Shown in pieces: positions 10,004 to 17,949 of a DNA stretch of 64,000 nt (positions are counted from its first letter, which is position 1; each line of letters opens with the position of its first letter). Below the pieces are notes generated by a model. It ran no database searches. It had not been told where the DNA came from and worked only from the letters and a program-made list of their open reading frames with translations. Both the position numbers and the translations under genes were made by a program. Source of the DNA: Arthrobacter sp. OAP107 (GTDB lineage Bacteria > Actinomycetota > Actinomycetes > Actinomycetales > Micrococcaceae); contig NZ_JBEPOK010000001.1 in the NCBI RefSeq assembly GCF_040546765.1, positions 4,092,001 to 4,156,000 on the forward strand, in the 5' to 3' direction.

Positions 10004-10999
10004 TTACCTTCTGACCAGGGCGTTGCCGTATCCGGCGTCGCACTTGCCATCGTGAATCACGCCGGCGCCCGGTGCCACAACGTAGTTGCTGGCAGGGTTG
10101 AAGATCGCCGTTCGCACGCTTGTCACCTGTCCGGCGCAGTTATTAGCGCCGTCGGCGTCCATGCTTTGGCCCCCAATCCACATATCGATCCATATGGTGG
10201 AATTGGTTCCCTGGGCGTTCAAGCCCTGGTGGCAACCATTATTCTCCGGATCATCGCCGTCCCCACAGGTGTCTTCCACGACGAAGTAGCGCCGAACATC
10301 CGGGAGGTAAATGCGCGTGCCGGCGGGGAAGTCCAGCACGTCCTGGCCTGATGCCAAGGAATGCCCCACTGCGATAGTGATCGGATCGGCGTAGGTTCCC
10401 GTTCCACCGGCAGTCTTGTGCAGCACAGGGTGGCTGATCGTTGCTGAGCCAGCCGGAGTGTTGTCATACCAGGTGTAAGCAGTGGTGTACGTGGTATGGA
10501 CCACCTTCTCCGACGACGCCGGCAGTACCGGGGCAGGTTTGGGTTTCACGGGCTTGGGCGTCTCCGCCGCGATGCTCGGGACAGCGACGGCGGCTGCCGC
10601 CTTCGCAGCTGCTTCCTTTGCTGCCGCTGCTCGGTCGGCAACGGTTTTGGCCAAGGCGGCCTCGCGGGCTGCTGCCTTGGCCGCAGCATTTGCCTTGGCC
10701 GTCTTTTCCTTCACTGCGGCGGCTCGCGCTCCCTCAGCCTTGACTTTAGCTGCAGCAGCTTTTGCCTTGGCAGCAGAGCGGGCCTTGGCCGCAGCGCGGG
10801 CCTTGGCCGCAGCGACCTGCTGCGACGTGCCGACCTCGCTGGAGCCCAGGGTGGATGTAGAGTCGGTTGTCACTTCTACACCGGAGTTAGCGAAGCCCGC
10901 AGACTGGATGGTGGAACTGGTGCCGGTTCCTGCGGCACATGCCGTTGTGGCAAGCACTACGGAGAGCATGCCGGCGGCGAGCAGATTTTTCCTGCGCAT
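10004..10999 (-). CDS. Exported Ala-rich protein with double-psi-barrel-like C-terminal domain (copy 1)
   Basis: 331 residues. The N-terminus MRRKNLLAAGMLSVVLATTAC is a signal peptide, possibly a lipoprotein signal with cysteine 21, although TTAC is a poor lipobox. Residues about 60-160 form a long Ala/Lys helix-prone stalk (repeats of AAAKARAAAKARSAAKAK type). The C-terminal 165 residues start TTYTTAYTWYDNTPAGS and contain TRIYLPDVRRYFVVEDTCGDG and SNTIWIDMW-like segments, resembling secreted 3D/RlpA-type double-psi barrels with conserved Asp and Cys. It may bind or cleave cell-wall glycans. A paralogue follows at 11261-12028. Both are transcribed leftward with 261 bp between them. Confidence 0.75.
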   Translation of the reverse strand: MRRKNLLAAGMLSVVLATTACAAGTGTSSTIQSAGFANSGVEVTTDSTSTLGSSEVGTSQQVAAAKARAAAKARSAAKAKAAAAKVKAEGARAAAVKEKTAKANAAAKAAAREAALAKTVADRAAAAKEAAAKAAAAVAVPSIAAETPKPVKPKPAPVLPASSEKVVHTTYTTAYTWYDNTPAGSATISHPVLHKTAGGTGTYADPITIAVGHSLASGQDVLDFPAGTRIYLPDVRRYFVVEDTCGDGDDPENNGCHQGLNAQGTNSTIWIDMWIGGQSMDADGANNCAGQVTSVRTAIFNPASNYVVAPGAGVIHDGKCDAGYGNALVRR

Positions 11000-11260
11000 T
11001 GGAGTATTAGCCTCTTTTGTGATGCGGTATCAGGCAGGCTGAAGCAAGGCCAGTCCTGCCCGGAATCGATTCTGGTCTGCTGCAGCGCATGCGGCAGCCT
11101 GGGGATTTATCACACGAAGATGGGGTTATGCCACCCAAGGGAGCGTGTGAGCCGACCAGTGACCTAAACGTTACACAGAGGGCTAGGAACTCGCCAACTT
11201 TACGGCGCGTCGCACAAACCGACAGACACCCCGTACGGCATAATTCCGGCGCCTTCATGG

Positions 11261-12028
11261 CTACCGCCGTGCAAGCTCACTGCCGTATTCGCCGTCGCAC
11301 TGACCATCGTGGATAACGCCATCTCCGGAGGCCACAACGAAGTTATTGGCCGGGTTGAAAACGGCAGTGTGAACACCGGTGAGCCGACGTGTGCAACGCC
11401 GGGTAAAGGATGCCTCCTCACCCTCGCCGCCGATCCACATATCGATCCAGATGGAGGCGCCCTCATGCTCGCTGGCACCGGCATGGCATGGGCCGTCCTC
11501 GGGCGTCGGCCCGTCTCCACAGGTGTCCTCGACGATGAAGTAGCGGCGAACGTCGGGCAGATAGATCCGTGTTCCGGCAGGGACATCGAGTACATCTTTG
11601 CCTGTCTCCCAAGAGTGTCCCACCGCAACCGTCACGGGGTCGTCGTACGTTCCGACTCCCCCGGCCTGCCTGTGCAGCGCGGGGTTGCTGATGTCCGGAG
11701 AACCAGGAGGAGTGTTATCAAACCACGTGTAGGCGGTGATGTAGGTGCCAGAAACCACTTTTTCGCCGGAGGTCGTCGGGGCCGCCGTGCCGGAGGTCGT
11801 CGGGGCCGCCGTGCCGGAGGTCGTCGGCTTCGGCTTCGAGGGCCGAGTCGCAGTCGTGGCCGGGATCGAGGGCGTCACGGGGTTGGCTGTGCTCGGGGCC
11901 GCCGGAGGTTCTGCCGTAGGTGCCGCGGTTCCCGGGGCCGTGGCCGAGTCCGGGACCAGCGCTTCGCAAGCCGACGAGGCAAGAACAAGGGCCACGAGAG
12001 CTGCAACTAGAGCGAAGGTCCTGCGCAT
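11261..12028 (-). CDS. Exported Pro/Thr-rich protein with double-psi-barrel-like C-terminal domain (copy 2)
   Basis: 255 residues, paralogue of the gene at 10004-10999. Signal peptide with ALVLASSAC as a possible lipobox, then a Pro/Thr/Ala-rich stalk with the exact repeat TTSGTAAP, encoded by a 24-bp tandem DNA repeat around 11766-11825. The C-terminal domain from TYITAYTWFDNTPPGS onward shares most residues with copy 1, including TRIYLPDVRRYFIVEDTCGDG, IWIDMWIGG and GVIHDGQCD. The stalks are unrelated in sequence, so the domain was duplicated and attached to different linkers. AGAGG lies 9 nt before the ATG. The 230 bp between this gene and copy 1 hold no supported gene. Confidence 0.75.
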   Translation of the reverse strand: MRRTFALVAALVALVLASSACEALVPDSATAPGTAAPTAEPPAAPSTANPVTPSIPATTATRPSKPKPTTSGTAAPTTSGTAAPTTSGEKVVSGTYITAYTWFDNTPPGSPDISNPALHRQAGGVGTYDDPVTVAVGHSWETGKDVLDVPAGTRIYLPDVRRYFIVEDTCGDGPTPEDGPCHAGASEHEGASIWIDMWIGGEGEEASFTRRCTRRLTGVHTAVFNPANNFVVASGDGVIHDGQCDGEYGSELARR

Positions 12029-12139
12029 CAGTGTCTGCCTCTACCACGCGGAATGAGTACCCTGAACGCTACCGTTGCCCGGGTAGAGAAGCCATCCTAC
12101 TATCGGTATTCACAGGCATTTTAAGGCCACTACACAGCT

Positions 12140-13228
12140 TCAGCCCGACAGCTCGGCCAGCAACTCGTGCTTCCGCTCCTCGCTGGCGAACGAGGACCTG
12201 ATGGAGTTCGCAGCGAGCCTTACCCGGTCGAACTCGGACAGCCCCAGCACCGACTCCAGCTGGGCGAAGTTGGTATCCAAATAGCCGCCGAAGTACGCCG
12301 GGTCGTCCGAGTTCACGCTGACGTTGAGACCGGCGGCCAGCATCGCCGGCAGCGGGTGCGCTGCCAGCATGTCCACGGCCCGGAGCCGGACGTTCGACAG
12401 CGGACAGACCGTCAGCGGCACATGGTCATCGACCAGCCGCTCCACGAGCTCGGGGTCCTCCATGCACCGGATACCGTGGTCGATCCGCTCCACGCCCAGC
12501 ACGTCCAGAGCCTCCACAATGTACGACGGCGGGCCCTCCTCCCCGGCGTGCGCAATCTTCCGCAGGCCTGCTTCGCTGGCCCGGGCGAACAGCCGAGTGA
12601 ATTTCGACGGCGGGTTGCCCACCTCTGCCGAGTCCAGGCCGATGCCGGCGATCGGGGCGTCCATCGCCAGAAGCCCCTCCAGGACCTCGAGCGCCGAGTC
12701 CTCGGACAGGTCGCGGAGGAAAGCGGCGATCAGCAGCGTGGAAATGCCGAACTCCTCCTCAGAGGTGGCGAGGACAGAGGCGACCCCGTTCACGCAGGTC
12801 TCCAAGGCGACTCCCCGCGAGAGGTGTGCCTGCGGATCCATCATGATTTCGGCGTGCCGCACCCCGGCCGCCGCAGCCCGCGTCAGGTAGGCCCGGGTCA
12901 TGTCGGCGAAGTCCTGCTCGGTCCGGAGGACGGCCATGTTGGCGTAGTACAGGTCGAGAAACGACTGCAGGTCCGTAAACTCGTACCGGCCCCGTAGCTC
13001 GTCCAGGTTTGCGTACGGCAGCTCGATGCCGTTCCGTTCAGCGAGCGCAAAGATCAGTTCCGGCTCCAGCGTCCCCTCAATGTGAAGGTGGAGCTCCGCC
13101 AAGGGCGACGGCGACGGAGGCGCCACCAGCTCCTCTTCAGCTGAAGGCAAAGTCTGATCTGTTGGCCCGGTTTGATCTGAAAGAGCAGCGGGACCGATCG
13201 GTTCAGCGGCGGCGTCGTAAGTGTTCAC
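12140..13228 (-). CDS. add: Adenosine deaminase
   Basis: A 362-residue metal-dependent deaminase. The Zn-binding HLHIEGT motif lies near residue 43, MMDPQAHLSRG and the catalytic HAGEEGPPSYI follow, then ERIDHGIRCMED and VSVNSDDPAYFGG, the full set for the adenosine deaminase family. It converts adenosine/deoxyadenosine to inosine in purine salvage. The N-terminal 40 residues are Pro/Ser-rich and unconserved. GTG at 13228 is the likely start: it has no Shine-Dalgarno but TATTCT 6 nt upstream. An open frame continuing to 14077 is antisense to the uvrA-like gene and is not part of this protein. It is divergent from that gene. Confidence 0.92.
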   Translation of the reverse strand: MNTYDAAAEPIGPAALSDQTGPTDQTLPSAEEELVAPPSPSPLAELHLHIEGTLEPELIFALAERNGIELPYANLDELRGRYEFTDLQSFLDLYYANMAVLRTEQDFADMTRAYLTRAAAAGVRHAEIMMDPQAHLSRGVALETCVNGVASVLATSEEEFGISTLLIAAFLRDLSEDSALEVLEGLLAMDAPIAGIGLDSAEVGNPPSKFTRLFARASEAGLRKIAHAGEEGPPSYIVEALDVLGVERIDHGIRCMEDPELVERLVDDHVPLTVCPLSNVRLRAVDMLAAHPLPAMLAAGLNVSVNSDDPAYFGGYLDTNFAQLESVLGLSEFDRVRLAANSIRSSFASEERKHELLAELSG

Positions 13229-13279
13229 CCCGACAGAATAGTCCCCGGACCGGCCATGACCGCTAGAGTCGAACAGATG
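13226..13279. promoter_or_regulatory. Compact divergent promoter region, both sides apparently leaderless
   Basis: Only 48 bp separate the add start (GTG, minus) and the uvrA-like start (ATG 13277, plus). On the minus strand TATTCT (13235-13240) is 6 nt before GTG; on the plus strand TAGAGT (13264-13269) is 7 nt before ATG. Neither start has a Shine-Dalgarno, so both transcripts probably begin at the start codon and the two promoters must overlap. Confidence 0.5.
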
Positions 13280-16021
13280 CGGACTGAAGAGTATGCTGAT
13301 CCCTTGGCCGATCTGGACTGGAGCCCGGAAACCGGCGCCCACCATTCTGCCGACGGTTTTGTCCGGGTGCGCGGTGCCCGTGAGAACAACCTTCGCAATG
13401 TGGACGTGGCTGTCCCGCGCGACGCCATCGTGGCCTTCACCGGTGTCTCGGGATCTGGCAAGTCCTCGCTGGCGTTCGGCACGATTTACGCCGAAGCCCA
13501 GCGCCGGTACTTCGAATCCGTCGCGCCGTACGCCCGGCGCCTCATCCAACAGGGCCACAATCCCAAGGTGGAGATGATCACCGGGCTGCCGCCCGCCGTC
13601 GCGCTTCAGCAGCGCCGCGGCACACCGAGCAGCCGTTCCACCGTGGGAACGGTGACCACGCTGTCCAACTCTCTCCGCATGCTGTTCTCCCGCGCCGGCA
13701 GCTACCCGGCCGGGGCGAGCCCGCTGGACTCGGACGCCTTCTCGCCCAACACGGCAGCCGGGGCATGCCCGGAGTGCCACGGCCTCGGCGTCGCACACAC
13801 CGTGAGTGAAGCCTCGCTGGTCCCGGACCCGTCGCTGAGCATCCGGGACGGGGCTATCGCCGCGTGGCCGACCGCGTGGCAGGGCAAGAACCTGCGGGAC
13901 ATCCTCACCCATCTGGGTTACGACGTCGACATCCCCTGGCGGGAGCTGCCCCGGGAGGACCGTGACTGGATCCTGTTCACCGAGGAGCAGCCGGTCGTGG
14001 AGATCATCCCGCAGCGTGACCGGGTGGCCAAGCCGTACAAGGGCACGTTCTGGAGTGCCAAGAGTCACGTGCTGCACACCCTGGCGGATTCCAAGAGCAA
14101 CACGATGCGCGAACGCGTGCTCCGCTTCATGGAAACCGGCCCCTGCTGGCGGTGCAGCGGCAGCGGACTCACCCCGGACGCCCTGGCCGTCACGTTCGCA
14201 GGCAGGACCATCGCCGACCTCAACGCCGTGCCGACGGCCGAACTGGCCGACATCATCCGCCCCACAACCGAACTGAAGGACGCCGGAACCGCCTCCCGCA
14301 AGCTGTCCTCCGGCGAAGGCAACGAGGTGGCCGTGGCCATCACGCGCGACCTACTGCAGCGGATCACGGTCCTGCTGGATCTGGGGCTCGGCTACCTGGC
14401 ACTGGGCCGATCGACGCCCACCCTCTCCCCCGGTGAAATGCAGCGGCTCCGGATCGCCACGCAGCTCCGCTCGGGTCTGTTCGGCGTGGTCTACGTGCTG
14501 GACGAGCCCTCCGCCGGGCTGCACCCCGCCGATGCCGAGCCACTGCTCGCTGTCCTGGAACAGCTGAAATCGTCGGGCAACTCGGTGTTCGTGGTGGAGC
14601 ACAACATGGACATCGTGCGCCGCGCCGACTGGCTCGTGGACGTGGGTCCGAGGGCTGGAGAGGGCGGCGGTGAGGTGCTCTACAGCGGACCCGTGGCCGG
14701 CCTGGCCGACGTCGAGGCCTCCGTCACGCGCCCGTTCCTCGTGCAGGACGGCCCCCAGGGACGTCTTGGCAGCGCCAAAACCGACGACGGCGGCAGCACT
14801 GCCGGCGCTTCCCGCACCGGTGCGTCTAACGGCAGGGCGCCCGAAGTGAGCGAGCCGGGCAGCGAGCCGGGCAGCGGCGTCCGTACCGGCCGCCGTCGGG
14901 AGCCCGGTGCCTGGCTGGAACTGAACGACATCTCACGCCACAACCTCCGCGGCCTCGACGCGTCCTTCCCCTTGCGGGTCCTGGCCGCCGTCACCGGTGT
15001 CTCCGGCTCGGGCAAGTCGACGCTGGTCAGCCACGTTTTGGCGGAGGTGGTCGGGTCCGACCTGCACGGCGACGCGGGCTCGGGGGGAATTGGTGCCGGT
15101 GATGCGGGTGCGGGCCGCCCAGAGTCTGCGGGAACCAACGGGGACCAACTCCTGGACGCCGGAGATCCCGGCACGCCGCTGAGCGTCGGAACCGTGACCG
15201 GCCTGCACCACGTGGACCGGCTGGTGACCGTGGACCAGAAGCCGATCGGCCGCACGCCCCGGTCCAACCTGGCCACCTACACAGGGCTCTTCGACGCCGT
15301 GCGCAAGGAATTCGCCGCCACAGACGAAGCCCGGGCCCGCGGATACGGTGCCGGGCGCTTCTCCTTCAACGTGGCCGGCGGGCGCTGCGAGACCTGCCAG
15401 GGCGAGGGATTCGTCGCCGTCGAACTGCTGTTCCTGCCCGGCAGCTACGGCCCCTGCCCGGAATGCGACGGTTCGCGCTATAACCCGGAAACCCTGGAAG
15501 TCACCTACCGCGGCAAGAACGTGGCCGGGATCCTGGGCCTGACCGTGGATGCCGCCGCTGAATTCCTCGCGGAGGTTCCCTCGGCGGCCCGGAGCCTGCA
15601 GACACTGCGGGAAGTCGGGCTGGGCTACCTGCGGCTGGGGCAGCCCGCCACCGAACTGTCCGGCGGCGAAGCCCAGCGCATCAAGCTCGCCACCGAGCTG
15701 CAGCGGGCACGCCGCGGGCACACCCTGTATCTGCTGGATGAGCCGACCACCGGCCTGCATCCGGCCGACGTCCGCCTCCTCATGGCCCAGCTGCAGCGCC
15801 TCGTGGACGCGGGAAACACAGTGGTCGTGGTGGAGCACGAAATGGATGTGGTGGCGGAAGCGGACTGGGTGATCGACCTCGGCCCGGCCGGCGGGGATGC
15901 CGGCGGAAAAATCGTCGCTGCCGGCACGCCCGACGCCGTCGCCGGTTCACCGGACAGCCGGACGGCGCCGTACCTGGCTTCCGCGCTCGGCTCTTCTGCG
16001 CTCGGCCGGAGTTCCGAATAG
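13277..16021 (+). CDS. UvrA2-like excinuclease ATPase (class II, no UvrB-binding domain)
   Basis: 914 residues with two ABC ATPase halves: Walker A TGVSGSGKSS near 55 and again near 577, signature and Walker B segments YVLDEPSAGLHP and YLLDEPTTGLHP, and paired zinc-finger cysteines CPECHGLG, CWRCSGSG, CETCQGEG and CPECDGSRY. Between TGLPPAVALQQRRGT and LFSRAG the protein lacks the roughly 150-residue UvrB-binding/insertion region of canonical UvrA. That places it with UvrA2/DrrC-type proteins linked to resistance against DNA-binding drugs rather than standard excision repair. Two Gly/Ser/Ala-rich insertions (about 490-540 and 595-640) interrupt the second half. ATG 13277 is preferred to 13256 because of the TAGAGT box 7 nt upstream. 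Confidence 0.87.
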   Translation: MRTEEYADPLADLDWSPETGAHHSADGFVRVRGARENNLRNVDVAVPRDAIVAFTGVSGSGKSSLAFGTIYAEAQRRYFESVAPYARRLIQQGHNPKVEMITGLPPAVALQQRRGTPSSRSTVGTVTTLSNSLRMLFSRAGSYPAGASPLDSDAFSPNTAAGACPECHGLGVAHTVSEASLVPDPSLSIRDGAIAAWPTAWQGKNLRDILTHLGYDVDIPWRELPREDRDWILFTEEQPVVEIIPQRDRVAKPYKGTFWSAKSHVLHTLADSKSNTMRERVLRFMETGPCWRCSGSGLTPDALAVTFAGRTIADLNAVPTAELADIIRPTTELKDAGTASRKLSSGEGNEVAVAITRDLLQRITVLLDLGLGYLALGRSTPTLSPGEMQRLRIATQLRSGLFGVVYVLDEPSAGLHPADAEPLLAVLEQLKSSGNSVFVVEHNMDIVRRADWLVDVGPRAGEGGGEVLYSGPVAGLADVEASVTRPFLVQDGPQGRLGSAKTDDGGSTAGASRTGASNGRAPEVSEPGSEPGSGVRTGRRREPGAWLELNDISRHNLRGLDASFPLRVLAAVTGVSGSGKSTLVSHVLAEVVGSDLHGDAGSGGIGAGDAGAGRPESAGTNGDQLLDAGDPGTPLSVGTVTGLHHVDRLVTVDQKPIGRTPRSNLATYTGLFDAVRKEFAATDEARARGYGAGRFSFNVAGGRCETCQGEGFVAVELLFLPGSYGPCPECDGSRYNPETLEVTYRGKNVAGILGLTVDAAAEFLAEVPSAARSLQTLREVGLGYLRLGQPATELSGGEAQRIKLATELQRARRGHTLYLLDEPTTGLHPADVRLLMAQLQRLVDAGNTVVVVEHEMDVVAEADWVIDLGPAGGDAGGKIVAAGTPDAVAGSPDSRTAPYLASALGSSALGRSSE

Positions 16022-16063
16022 CAGGACCCCGGTCCCCCTGCCCGGATGACTGCCTAAAGCCGC

Positions 16064-16093
16064 TTGACTGTCAATGATTATCTCGATTTGATA
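16064..16093 (+). promoter_or_regulatory. Candidate sigma-A promoter of rpf-like gene
   Basis: TTGACT (16064-16069) and TTGATA (16088-16093) are separated by 18 bp. An inverted pair TTATC (16078-16082)/GATAA (16090-16094) overlaps the -10 region and could be an operator. The promoter would give a leader of about 185 nt. Confidence 0.5.
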
Positions 16094-16100
16094 ACGGCGG

Positions 16101-16283
16101 CCGACACCTCTAGGCTGGGGCACATGCCCGCGCAACGCGGGCCCATGAATGCCCGGTGCCGCCTCCACCAGTTACTGCCCGGCCGGCGGACACCGAAATG
16201 ACCTCTAGTTCGTCAGGGGCGGGCAGTAGCGCGACAACGTCCGGGGACGGACCGAGCGCGGGTGGCCTCAGGAGCATCCCAAA
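16101..16283 (+). other. Long GC-rich, structured 5' leader before the rpf-like gene
   Basis: The leader contains several complementary segments, for example CCCGCG/CGCGGG around 16127-16142 and ACTGCCCG/CGGGCAGT around 16173-16231. Long structured leaders before rpf genes are often c-di-AMP riboswitches, but I do not find the conserved GGGGTGAAT or ACAGCTAAC elements. No supported coding sequence lies here. Confidence 0.35.
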
Positions 16284-16952
16284 ATGAAGAAATCCACTCT
16301 CAGCACTGCCGCGCGCCGTGGAGTCACCCTGGCCGCGGTTTCCGCCGCAACCCTGGCGCTCTCCGCCACTGCCGCCAACGCTGCAACTCCCACCGCAACA
16401 AGCGCCTCCACCTGGGACGCCCTCGCCCAGTGCGAGAGCGGCGGCAACTGGTCCACCAACACCGGTAACGGCTTCTCCGGCGGCCTGCAGTTCACCCCAC
16501 AGACCTGGGCCGCCTACGGCGGAGCGGGCTCGCCGCAGAACGCTTCCCGCGCCCAGCAGATCGCCGTCGCCGAAAAGGTCCAGGCCAGCCAGGGCTGGGG
16601 CGCATGGCCTGCCTGCTCCGCGAAGCTCGGCCTGAATGGTGGCGGTGGCGCTCCTGCACCGCAGATCCTGCCGCAGAGCGCGCCGGTCCAGGCCGCACCC
16701 GTCCAGGCTCCTGTCCAGACCGCCCCCGTTGCCCAGGCTCCGGTGGCCCAGGCTCCTGTCCAGGCGCGTCACGCTGCCGCCATCGCGGTGAGCGGCGAGA
16801 CCTACACCGTCCAGGACGGCGACACCCTCAGCAAGATCGCCGACAAGCTCGGCATCCAGGGCGGCTGGCAGCACCTCGCCGACGCCAACGCTGGCACCAT
16901 CAGCAACCCGAACCTCGTGTTCGTGGGCCAGGTTCTGCAGCTTCCTGCCTAG
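16284..16952 (+). CDS. rpf: Resuscitation-promoting factor-type transglycosylase with LysM domain
   Basis: 222 residues. A Sec signal peptide (MKKSTLSTAARRG... cut near ANA-AT at 33) precedes an Rpf catalytic domain at 38-115, ASTWDALAQCESGGNWSTNT with catalytic Glu51 and later ASQGWGAWPACSAKLGL. A Pro/Ala/Gln-rich linker with repeated PVQAP and PVAQAP units follows, then a C-terminal LysM domain from YTVQDGDTLSKIADKLG to the end. The enzyme is secreted and cleaves peptidoglycan glycan strands, promoting resuscitation or growth; LysM anchors it to the wall. The ATG is preceded by CAGGAGC 7 nt upstream. Two consecutive terminator hairpins follow. Confidence 0.93.
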   Translation: MKKSTLSTAARRGVTLAAVSAATLALSATAANAATPTATSASTWDALAQCESGGNWSTNTGNGFSGGLQFTPQTWAAYGGAGSPQNASRAQQIAVAEKVQASQGWGAWPACSAKLGLNGGGGAPAPQILPQSAPVQAAPVQAPVQTAPVAQAPVAQAPVQARHAAAIAVSGETYTVQDGDTLSKIADKLGIQGGWQHLADANAGTISNPNLVFVGQVLQLPA

Positions 16953-16992
16953 GCTGCTTGGTCGGGCCGCTTAGCGGCACTGCCTTGAAGCT

Positions 16993-17031
16993 CGACGCCG
17001 GGCGGTCCCTTTCCAGGGCCGCCCGGCGTCG
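16993..17031 (+). terminator. Rpf terminator 1
   Basis: Arms CGACGCCGGGCGG (16993-17005) and CCGCCCGGCGTCG (17019-17031) pair perfectly; the sequence after them ends in a short T-run (GCCGTTTT). Confidence 0.85.
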
Positions 17032-17068
17032 CTGTGTCTTGCCGTTTTAGTGTCTGTCTCCAGAAACT

Positions 17069-17109
17069 ACGACGCCGGGCGCCCCCTGAGTGGGGACGCC
17101 CGGCGTCGT
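17069..17109. terminator. Second hairpin with near-identical stem
   Basis: Arms ACGACGCCGGGCG (17069-17081) and CGCCCGGCGTCGT (17097-17109), extended by CCCC/GGGG inside, followed by TCTTAATT. It shares the CGACGCCGGGCG stem with the hairpin 75 bp upstream. It can stop the rpf transcript and, on the other strand, the convergent gene ending at 17157. Confidence 0.8.
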
Positions 17110-17156
17110 TCTTAATTCCCTACAGCGTGACGGCTGGAACCGTCAATATTTCGGCC

Positions 17157-17783
17157 TTAGGCCGCAGCGGGTAGCTCCCGCACGATGCGCACCTTCCAGG
17201 CGGCGTCGTCGCTGGTGTCCAGGAGGGCGACGGTGCCGGAGGCGAGGTGCAGGGCAACGCGCTTGGCGTGCAGCAGCTCGAGGTAGAGGTGCTCGTTGAC
17301 GCGGGCAGGGCTGTCGACGACGAACTTCACGGCATCGCGCACCTTGCGGTAGTTGTCGCTGCGTTCGCGGTGCAGGTGCAGCTCAAGTTCGTGGCGCTGC
17401 TTGACGCGCGGCTCATGTTTGTTCAGCCAGTTCACGGCGGCGTGGACGCCGATGACCAGGGCCAGCGAAACGGCGTAGATCCACCAGCCGGTTGACATCA
17501 GGAAGAGCGGCAGGTTGGCGACGGCCACCACGGCAATGAAAACGCGAAGCGCAACGAGCCTGCGCAGGGTCAGCGCAACGGCCGCAAGCGCAGTGCGGAA
17601 ACGGTGCTGGTCCTTGCGTGCGGCGGCCGGGTCCAGAGTAAACTCGTCGAGAACGAGGATCCCGTTCGCGTCGGCACCCAGCATTTGGCCGTACTTGGGA
17701 ACAAACAGTTGAGGCTCCTGTGACGCGTGTGAATTCGCCTCCGCGGGGGCGGATGACAGGGGCGCGGGAGAGGTAAGAGTCAT
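17157..17783 (-). CDS. Two-helix membrane protein of unknown function
   Basis: About 208 residues: a cytosolic N-terminal region with FVPKYGQMLGADANGILVLDEF, two adjacent membrane helices (LVALRVFIAVVAVANLPLFL and WWIYAVSLALVIGVHAAVNWL) and a charged C-terminal half (HEPRVKQRHELELHLHRERS, then VNEHLYLELLHAKRVALHLA). I recognise no family. The start is uncertain: ATG 17783 has GGAAG 7 nt upstream, while an in-frame ATG at 17819 has none. Confidence 0.65.
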   Translation of the reverse strand: MTLTSPAPLSSAPAEANSHASQEPQLFVPKYGQMLGADANGILVLDEFTLDPAAARKDQHRFRTALAAVALTLRRLVALRVFIAVVAVANLPLFLMSTGWWIYAVSLALVIGVHAAVNWLNKHEPRVKQRHELELHLHRERSDNYRKVRDAVKFVVDSPARVNEHLYLELLHAKRVALHLASGTVALLDTSDDAAWKVRIVRELPAAA

Positions 17784-17949
17784 GAGTAGGCTTCCAGACG
17801 CTGTTGAGGTTTCCGACATCTTAGTGGATTAATCAAGCCTGCGTATGTATAGGTCCACTATGTGAACATCCGACCGTCCATTTTGGCGCTTGGCTGTGGG
17901 GTCCGGCACTTCAATTGGCACATCGCGCCGGGGACGGCAGACTGAAGGG

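Noticed and set aside
10999..11260. An 83-codon minus-strand frame between the paralogous exported proteins, or a riboswitch there
   Set aside because: The frame is Cys/Arg-rich without a good ribosome site or homology, and no known riboswitch consensus is visible.
13229..14077. Upstream extension of the adenosine deaminase frame
   Set aside because: The extra 283 codons are antisense to the Walker A and zinc regions of the uvrA-like gene; the GTG at 13228 begins the first deaminase-like sequence.
16101..16283. c-di-AMP (ydaO-type) riboswitch before rpf
   Set aside because: The conserved GGGGTGAAT and ACAGCTAAC elements are not present, so only a structured leader is reported.
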